The notes beneath the pieces were generated by a model. It ran no database searches and was not told the DNA's origin. It saw only the letters and a program-made list of their open reading frames with translations. Below are positions 57,083 to 64,000 of a stretch of DNA of 64,000 nucleotides, one piece after another (the stretch's first letter is position 1; each line of letters begins with the position of its first letter). This DNA comes from Metellina segmentata (taxonomy: Eukaryota; Arthropoda; Arachnida; Araneae; Tetragnathidae), in NCBI GenBank assembly GCA_947359465.1, contig OX375877.1, positions 55,816,944 to 55,880,943 on the forward strand, given 5' to 3'. The translations under genes were made by a program, and so were the position numbers.

Positions 57083-57365
57083 GGTAATGAACGTCGTATA
57101 GGAGTAATACAGAGGTCTATTGCGACGAGATGGAATTAATCCAGCAGGGAAAGATCCGATGACAATACCTCGTAACTTTTAACCACGGTCAGATGACGAA
57201 GTACACACAGGATCTGGTACCTCATTCTCCGAAATTTCACACTATGCCAACGTGAGGACTTTTAAGATTGATTTAGCGTGCTTTAGCCCAAATGTACAAG
57301 GCTGTTTTTGGTTGTATCGAATACCGAACTCACAACCTTCCGGTTGCTTTTCCGTTACTCTTCCA
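57083..57365 (-). mobile_element. SINE fragment
   Basis: Tail-first copy: GAACGTCGTATAGGAGTAAT, AAAGATCCGATGACAATACC, AACCACGGTCAGATGACGAA, ending in a degenerate head CGAACTCACAACCTTCCGG. Confidence 0.7.
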
Positions 57366-57429
57366 ACCAGGCTACATCGGGTCCACACAAAATTGACAAA
57401 AGAAATAATCGAAATTGTTATCGCCAAAA

Positions 57430-59440
57430 TTCATTGATAAATATGAGACTTCAAAAGTAAACTGTCGTCATCATAAAATCAAAATTTATTACTGAGAGAT
57501 TAAAATTTTTTTTTAATCCTTTATATCCTTAATATCCAACTTTTTAATCCTTTATATAGTGAATACTGTTGTGATTATAGTTTTAGTTGAATGAAAGTGA
57601 GTTTCAATAAAATTTACTCTCTACGCTCTTAATTATTCATTCGCATTCAAATAAAAACTATCAGTATGGAGGGATAAAAAAGAGTCAGAAAAATACCCGC
57701 AATATAAGACCAAGTTATGCTCCGTGTCAGTTTACGATACATACCTTTATATTCAGAGGGGACATAGATTCATTCAGGACAAATCAACATCCGCGCCTTA
57801 CCCCAAAGTTTAACCAGGAATCTTGAAAACCAGAAGCAACATTCATACCTCTGTGGATAACCTTTCAGTTCCCGTCCGTTTCAGTTCTCAGTGCCTTACA
57901 TCAGATGCATATCTGCCAGCTCCAAATTCGTATAACCATACATGCAGTTGAAAATCTGAGGGGGGAATGACGTCTTACGCCACAGAAACTACGTTATAAA
58001 CTGATATAAACAGCGCCCTCTACCATCTAAACCTTGAATTTCTGGACAAATTTATTCACATAAAAGGTTTACTTTTAGCCGCCCTACCAATCTTTACAAT
58101 TTGGTTACAAGTCTAACAGCTTGTATTATTAATTATTATTCCTTTCCACTTCTGTTATGGTATGGTGTGTTTCTCATTTTTTAAAAATAAACCTCTACAT
58201 TTTCTTCTAACAAAACTTTTAATTATTTCTGTTTTTTAATACAATTTCAGATTAATTAAAAGAGCTAGTACTTCACATTTATTAAATTTCGTCCCAAATA
58301 GAAGCCATTTTTTCCAGGAGTGTATTTACAAACTTCAAAACCAGGCAAGTTTTACAGTTTAGTTTATTGTCTTGCATGTTAACCAAAAAATATATTTTAC
58401 AAACAGAAAAATGAACAAAAAAAAAATGAATGAATAAATTTACAGAAAAATGAACCCCCTTACTTTTCTTTGTAACTTTGTTGAAGTTTTAGCTATTAAG
58501 GTACTTTAATTTCGAAATTGACAAAAATTAGGAGGTGTAAAAGTTTTGGTTTCTAAATATAAGCTATTCTTACGATAGCATATGTATTTCAAAATGGTGG
58601 TCAACTCACGCTGCAAAAATGACCATAGCTTGATAAACAACGATCAGATTTTGATTTTTATGATGTATAATTTAAAGCAAGTTTACAGTAAATGTAAAAA
58701 AAAAAAAAAATACAACATCAAATTACAGTCCTATGTAAATTTTTATTTATAGTTTCACATGGCGTATTTGGAAAAGTACAATAAATACAATTGTAGAAAA
58801 ATTGTCTGCATTTAATAAATTATTATTTTTTTAATGTTTCGAAAAGTGCCATGGGTTTTATAATATTTAATCCGATACTGCTATTAAATATATTTACATT
58901 TATTCTTAGGGTGCATTGTTTACAGTGAAATAATTACGCTTTACAGTTTCTTATTTTAATTAGAATTGGAAAATATTTATTATAGCCCCAAATGTATAAC
59001 ACTACGCCATTATTGTACTTAAATAAATATAGGCTCAGTATAGTACACAATTTACAACAGTTGACATAACTAAAATATTTTAAGCTGATTCAATATTCTA
59101 TCAGAAAAATTAGAATATGTGATAATTTACTTCAAGTTGATAGAATAAAATTGAAATATCTGGAATTTTTAAAAATATGATACATAAATTTTCAAAAATT
59201 AAAGAACAGTGTGTATTATATAGAAATTTTTTTACTATTTAAAAAAAAATGCAACTACAATAATATGGATGATAATGTTGAAGGCATTATTGTACGATTC
59301 ATTTTGTCTTGTGGTTTTAAACTGTAAAATTGATTTATTTTCAAGACAATATTATATGTTCATCCTGTTGCAGTTAGGAGAAAAATTGCAATTTTTAATA
59401 TGCATTCAATATTCATTTCATGATCCATACTTGTAATGAA
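57430..59440. other. AT-rich stretch between genes A and B
   Basis: The 5' exons of gene B are expected here; none was recognisable. Poly-A run at 58696-58710. Confidence 0.4.
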
Positions 59441-59544
59441 GGTAGGTAGGTATTTTAATTAAAGTCGTACTGGAGCAGCAGAACGGGCTATTGACGACGA
59501 TCCACTTGGAATAAAGAATTATGATTTCCAATACTGAGATAAAG

Positions 59545-59690
59545 CAGGCCTCGAAATAGATTTTTTAATATAGGTGCACCTTGTGCACCTAAGTTTTTAA
59601 ATTAGGTGCACTGAGTGCACCTAGTGGGAAAAAATTAGGTGCACAATTATATTTTCATGTGCACAGTGCACCTGTGCATTTCGAGCCCTG
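59545..59690. mobile_element. hAT MITE, 146 bp, with GTGCAC repeats
   Basis: Ends CAGGCCTCGAAAT and reversed CAGGGCTCGAAAT are inverted, flanked by the perfect 8-bp repeat AGATAAAG (59537-59544, 59691-59698). The interior holds seven or so GTGCAC palindromes. Confidence 0.88.
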
Positions 59691-59839
59691 AGATAAAGTA
59701 TTATGATTTCCAATACTGAGGGAAATAATGAATTATTATTTCCTTTGCTAGGGAAGATAGATTTGGATTTGTAACGAAAAATGCATCTTTAGTTATTATT
59801 TTCCATAGAAAATTGTCTTTGTACAGGCACACTTTGGAT

Positions 59840-60661
59840 TATGTCTTAGTTCGGAGTCACTAAGTTCGTTGTCTGAAAAATCACTAAATTCACCTAATGA
59901 GTCCTTGTTATCAGAATCAGTTTGGCTCGGCCATACCTTTAACAGACTTACGTGAGCAGTAGTGATGTAATAATGTACTTTGCCCCTCTATACTTTGGTT
60001 GGGTTATTATTGGCTCTCTTGTCGGTATCGGAGCTTTTTTCATAACAGCAACTTGTTCTGACTTATAAGTAAGTGGTTCCTCCGCATTTCTTCTTATCAT
60101 AAACATCCTACATCTTTTCCTACATATCTTCTATTCGCTCGAGAGTCAAGATTTGAATCTACACAGGATCAATCCATACTTCTGACTTCTCATGAGCTTG
60201 TTTTCATAAAATTTCATCATTAAATCTTGGTGAGTAGCCGTGTAGCATTTGAAAATAAGTATGGTTGATTGTTTTGTTTAAGGCATTGTTTAGATTTCTT
60301 TCATTCTCAAGTCCCAGTCTTTGTGTCTGTGATCTTCCATGGACGTTACCATGATCGGGATAATGGTGCGATCAGCTCTCTCAACCATCCGATTAACTTG
60401 TGGGTGCTTTGTGGAATTTAGAGTATGAGCTATACCCTTTTCTCAACAAAACTTCTCTAAACCTTGTGAGGTGTAACTGGAACCCAGATCACTAATGATT
60501 CGATCTGGTAAATCAAAGTCGTGGATGGAATTTCTCAATGCCTTCTGAATGTAGATGTATTTCGTACTTTTCACAGCTATCAATCGTAAGAACCTCGTGA
60601 AGTTATCGGTTATAACCAGTAAGTGTTGGTTACCTCTGGAACTTATTACAATTGGACCCAA
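59840..60661 (-). pseudogene. Ty3/gypsy integrase and C-terminal tail (element 3)
   Basis: On the minus strand, MGPIVISSRGNQHLLVITDN and FTRFLRLIAVK are the start of the integrase DDE core (first Asp in TDN.TR). FDLPDRIISDLGSSYTSQGL holds the second Asp. Further on, near 59950, AHVSLLKVWPSQTDSDNKDS and an acidic Ser/Asp/Glu tail end the polyprotein. Stops and shifts interrupt it. Confidence 0.7.
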
Positions 60662-61069
60662 GTGATCGACGTGAATTATGGAGAATGGTCTCTTTCCAAG
60701 CTCAATAGAGTGTAACAGCCCTTGTTGTTAAGCCCCGGGAACCTATTTCACTAAACTTTCTAAGCACATCGATATGTGTTTCTTCACCAAGCAGTGTATT
60801 CTCGGGACCCTATAAAATTCTTTAATTTTACTCATAGTTCTGTCAACTGAAAAATGTCAGATCATATCGTAAAACTTCACTACTGTACTTTTGCGCATGG
60901 TCCTAGGTATGATATAAAGCAGTCTTTCTATTCCACTGTCTTTTATGATTCGATACAGTCTTTCTCTCTTAAAAACGTAATTTGCAATAATTTGGTTTTC
61001 TGCTTTTGTTCTTTCAAATTTTTCTTTCTTGAAAATGGTAATTATCTTATCTAATTCGGGATGTATTCA

Positions 61070-61400
61070 TTAATTCATGTGGATTTGTTCGTCCACGGAC
61101 ATCGTTAAATAAACTTCTATATTCTTTTCGATCAATTCAATCATCGTGTCATCAGCTTCTAAGGAAGGGGCCCTAGTCATTGCATCCACATAAGACATCT
61201 TTGTACTTGGTTTGTGCTTTACTTCAAAAATCGTGTTCTTGGATAAGATTACTTCACCTAGCAATTTGAAGGTTTGTGGACTTCCTTACGTTCATATAGA
61301 CTAAGGTTTTAGAATCGGTAAATTTGTTCCGAGCAAAAATTGTCAGAGTCTGTCCAAAGTCCACAGTATCGACATCAGTTACATCGAGTTACTTTCGTTT
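61070..61400 (-). pseudogene. Gypsy element 3: RNase H C-terminal fragment
   Basis: FTDSKTLVYMN (third catalytic Asp region) and, in the frame 61070-61264, FEVKHKPSTKMSYVDAMTRA (H.pG..n.vDaLSRa) mark the end of gypsy RNase H. The order gag, RNase H, integrase on this strand is that of ordinary gypsy; protease and RT are deleted. Confidence 0.65.
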
Positions 61401-61439
61401 TGTACATTTCATATTGTTCTAGTTTAACCGCTAATTCTG

Positions 61440-62140
61440 ACGATTTAACTATTTTCACCCATTCGTCCATACTATTCTTTTCCTACAACGAAAACTTTTT
61501 TTTAATTGATCTGTTAGGATTAACTCTCTAAGACTATCAAAATCACTTACGTTTGTTCCGCGTAACCATTCGTCAAAGTAGTAGTTAACCATTCGTGAAA
61601 TCTCGCCATGTATTTTAGGATAGTTTGGCTTGGTCAAATAACTTCTGTCATAATTTATCCGAACTTAATTTAAGCTTTTTAATAGAAAAATCTTTAATGA
61701 GTCCTTAGTCATTTGAAATTTCTTTCTGAACTCTCGCGATAACTTGGTTAATTTCTTACGGTAATAAATTAGCTAAATTACAAAACCAACTCTCAGGACT
61801 TAGATTTAAACGTTTAGCTTGTCCTTCAAACAAAATGAGGTAAAAACAGATTTATGTCCCCATCCCTCATTTCATATCGTTGCATTATTTTAGTAATCAT
61901 GCAATTACTAGAAATTTCATATTCGTTTCTGCTTTCGCTTTCATTTGATACGTTACTTTTTTCTATTCTTAATTTTTTTGTTCGTACTGTCCTCCTAATT
62001 CTCGTTCGTTTAGATTTTTGTTTTCTTCTTTCCAAAATGTTCATGCAGGCGTCGGCGCTGAATTTATTAGGAGCAACATATAAAGGTTCCAGGCCATACC
62101 ACGAAAAACACACCCAAACAAGTAGTCGGAATTTATGCAA
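61440..62140 (-). pseudogene. Gypsy element 3: gag
   Basis: A basic N-terminal frame (61826-62140: NILERRKQKSKRTRIRRTVR) leads into LNLSPESWFCNLANLLP and INQVIAR, then YYFDEWLRGTNVSDFDSLRE and LILTDQLKKSF. The latter pattern (WL.G..V.dF..Lr.lil.dQLK) resembles the gag at 10440-10520 of the Gmr1-like element. The knuckle region is missing. Confidence 0.55.
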
Positions 62141-62723
62141 ATCCGGCGTCCGTTCCTTTGTTATAGGGTAGTGTATGTTTTAAATAGGGCACTCATTCAT
62201 TATTTGTGGTTTTGATACATAATAACATAATAGTCACTTGAAACAAGGACTTTGTAATTCGAAAAATAGTACATTTAGAATTATACTTACATTAACTAAT
62301 CTGAGATCTAACAAAAATGAATGCAAGCATAGGTAAACCTTTTGCCAATTGAGCTCTATCTATCCGCTAAGGAAACATGTAGATACGAAAGCATTCTCAG
62401 TGTGAACAAACCAGACGAGTATTTATGAATAAATGAATACATTAGCTAATTTTTGAACTAGGTAAATTTTGTATCTAATCTACTAGTAGGTACTAATAAA
62501 ATCTACTAGTTGGGCTGGATCATTCAATAAATACTTCCATAGTTGTATCACTGTCTGTGGACATTTCGGTAAGACTCGGGCAATTTCTTTGAGCATATGA
62601 ATATTTTCGAATTCATGTTTATTAATGATGGGTGTTTGCTAGTTAATGTTTTTCATTTATTTTAATTATTTTATTTCACATTAAATAATCTGCAACTAAC
62701 TGGTAAGAAACGGAAAAAGGCAT

Positions 62724-62966
62724 CTAAAATAACTCGAAACAATATTTACTTTCTAAGTTGGGTTCCACTGGTAGAGTTATTTCTTTGACATTACAAGGTG
62801 GAGAGTCTTGAGTATGATTACTTATCCAGTTTAGGTATGTCGAAACTCTTGTATAGCCATCTGGAAAACCCTTTAGTCCACAGCCCTCAGAGTTGTAAAA
62901 AGAGACCACTCCAACGACAAACCATTTCTCATCGTATTTAACAAACAGTGGTCCCCCTGAGTCCCC
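62724..62966 (-). CDS. Gene A: last exon of an S1 (trypsin-like) serine protease, catalytic Ser present
   Basis: This exon opens right after a splice acceptor (minus strand ...ATCACAG) in phase 0 with GDSGGPLF, the S1 nucleophile motif, and runs 80 codons to a TAG stop. WFVVGVVSF matches the beta strand after the catalytic Ser, [15 protein letters not shown] matches the specificity-pocket loop, and YLNWI matches the C-terminal helix. The usual Trp of SWG is Phe, and the loop reads FPDGY rather than PGVY, so the pocket is unlike trypsin. The residue after GGPL is not the usual Cys, so the 136-201 disulfide is probably absent. After the helix a tail of about 29 residues carries two further Cys. 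The His, Asp and activation site would be in upstream exons beyond the right edge. The S1 assignment is sure; substrate and physiological role cannot be read. Confidence 0.9.
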   Translation of the reverse strand, partial: GDSGGPLFVKYDEKWFVVGVVSFYNSEGCGLKGFPDGYTRVSTYLNWISNHTQDSPPCNVKEITLPVEPNLESKYCFELF

Positions 62967-64000
62967 CTGTGATAAAATCGTATTTTATTAAAGCATAAGA
63001 CGATACGAAACATCGTGTGTTTTTTTATATAAGGAAGATCGTGTGTGTTTTGGACCACATTTAATATCAATTAAATATCCGATAAAATAAAATCTGAAAT
63101 CGTTAGATTTCCGATTAATGCAAGATTGCTTAAACTTCACAATACACTGAATAACCAAATAACCACATGTGTTAACGCCTCATTCCGAATTGTAAAATAT
63201 TTGTATTTAATTCATGTTCTTTTCAGTAATCGCACCCAATATTTCATGTTCTTAATCGTATTAGAATTCAAGCATTGTCATCTATCGATGTCCATTTACT
63301 AGAATAAATTGCAACTAGAATACAAGAACAACTGTTCTTGTAATATATCGCACTCGCATATTGAACATAGTCTGTGTAGTATATCGCAGATCCCTATTTA
63401 ATTAAGTTGTGTTTGTAACTATATCGCTTTTTCTTTTCTCAAAATATTATCGCATCACATTCATCACCATAAAAAAACATATATTCGTTACAAGAATACA
63501 TGGATTGTTGTAACATATTTTCGCTAGAAATATTCTACTGGTCTTTTCCATAGAATAAAATACTTTGACCAGATTCTATTAACCCATTCTATCGAACAAA
63601 ATATTTTGAATCGATTCTATTAACCCATTCTATAGAATAAAATCATTTGGAAATATTATATATTTCTCCTCTCCTTTCATTAGAATTTTGGAACTACACT
63701 ATTGGTTTCTCTTTAAAATAGAAACATTTCGAAAGATTCAATTGTTCAAGGTCAAACTTGGATAGAAGTCATAGGTATACAAAAGACACGAATTCTATGA
63801 AATTAATTTTATTAATCTTTGAAAAATAATTGAACTAGCAAAATTGAAATGCTTCTAATAAGGAAAGTTAGTGTGTGTACTTAGACGTTGGTGATTTGGC
63901 CTGTTGATCGTGAAATTTCGACTTCAAAATTAATTACTCTTTAAGCCTAGAAAACAAGAGGAAGATTTGAAAAAACGGACAGGGCTAAGTCGGAACACGG
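62967..64000. other. Gene A intron, AT-rich
   Basis: No further protease exon is recognised up to the window end. 63540-63760 holds degenerate TTCTATTAACCCATTCTAT(A/C)GAA-type repeats related to those at 640-860. Confidence 0.5.

Noticed and set aside
57739..57860. Candidate first exon of gene B (short frame starting MNVASGF before a GTAAGG)
   Set aside because: No hydrophobic signal sequence and its phase does not fit the activation exon, which needs phase 1.

Overview
This 64 kb window is eukaryotic, AT-rich, intron-rich and full of transposons. The mix of tRNA-derived SINEs, LINEs carrying RNase H, Ty3/gypsy elements, Helitrons, hAT, Tc1/mariner, Tigger-like and piggyBac remnants, together with host genes encoding CUB domains and S1 serine proteases in small exons, points to an arthropod genome and most likely a chelicerate such as a spider. 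The species assignment is inference. No bacterial operons, rRNA genes or stand-alone tRNA genes were seen.

All recognisable host genes lie on the minus strand, so transcription runs from high to low coordinates. Three loci form a serine-protease/CUB cluster. Gene A is represented only by its last exon (62724-62966), which holds an intact GDSGGP motif and the stop codon. Gene B (47882-56978) has five exons with matching splice phases. They encode a complete S1 domain that has lost the catalytic His (VLTVASIF) and Ser (GDNGAP), so it is a serine protease homologue (pseudo-protease). Gene C (1195-24157) has seven phase-compatible exons encoding two CUB domains plus an N-terminal piece. Its reading frame leaves the window at the left edge in a phase that would join a protease activation exon like that of gene B.

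The introns and intergenic DNA are built from mobile elements, several with boundaries that can be read directly. From left to right: a Tigger/pogo remnant (1533-2250); a DNA transposon copy (2645-4805) related to a complete copy with long terminal inverted repeats at 21605-23425; a Gmr1-like Ty3/gypsy element with two LTRs, a SCAN-like gag and integrase upstream of RT (8302-14112), carrying a Harbinger-type MITE (8824-9234); an internally deleted mariner (14866-15262); a LINE 3' fragment (17445-17935); Tc1 fragments; a SINE nest (28781-30710); two opposed gypsy fragments (30795-34760); a hAT fragment and a Helitron (35090-36716); a full-length I-like LINE with a 13-bp target duplication (37228-43237); a MITE and a Tc1 fragment (44476-46091); a second Helitron (46714-47474); a hAT with perfect 8-bp duplication (48726-50526) inside a gene B intron; a large fold-back structure around a LINE fragment (52545-54562); a tiny hAT MITE (59545-59690); and a minus-strand gypsy remnant (59840-62170).

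The best candidates for follow-up are the catalytically dead protease with paired loss of disulfide cysteines, its physical linkage to a CUB gene and an apparently active protease, and the Gmr1-like retrotransposon in what looks like a protostome genome.
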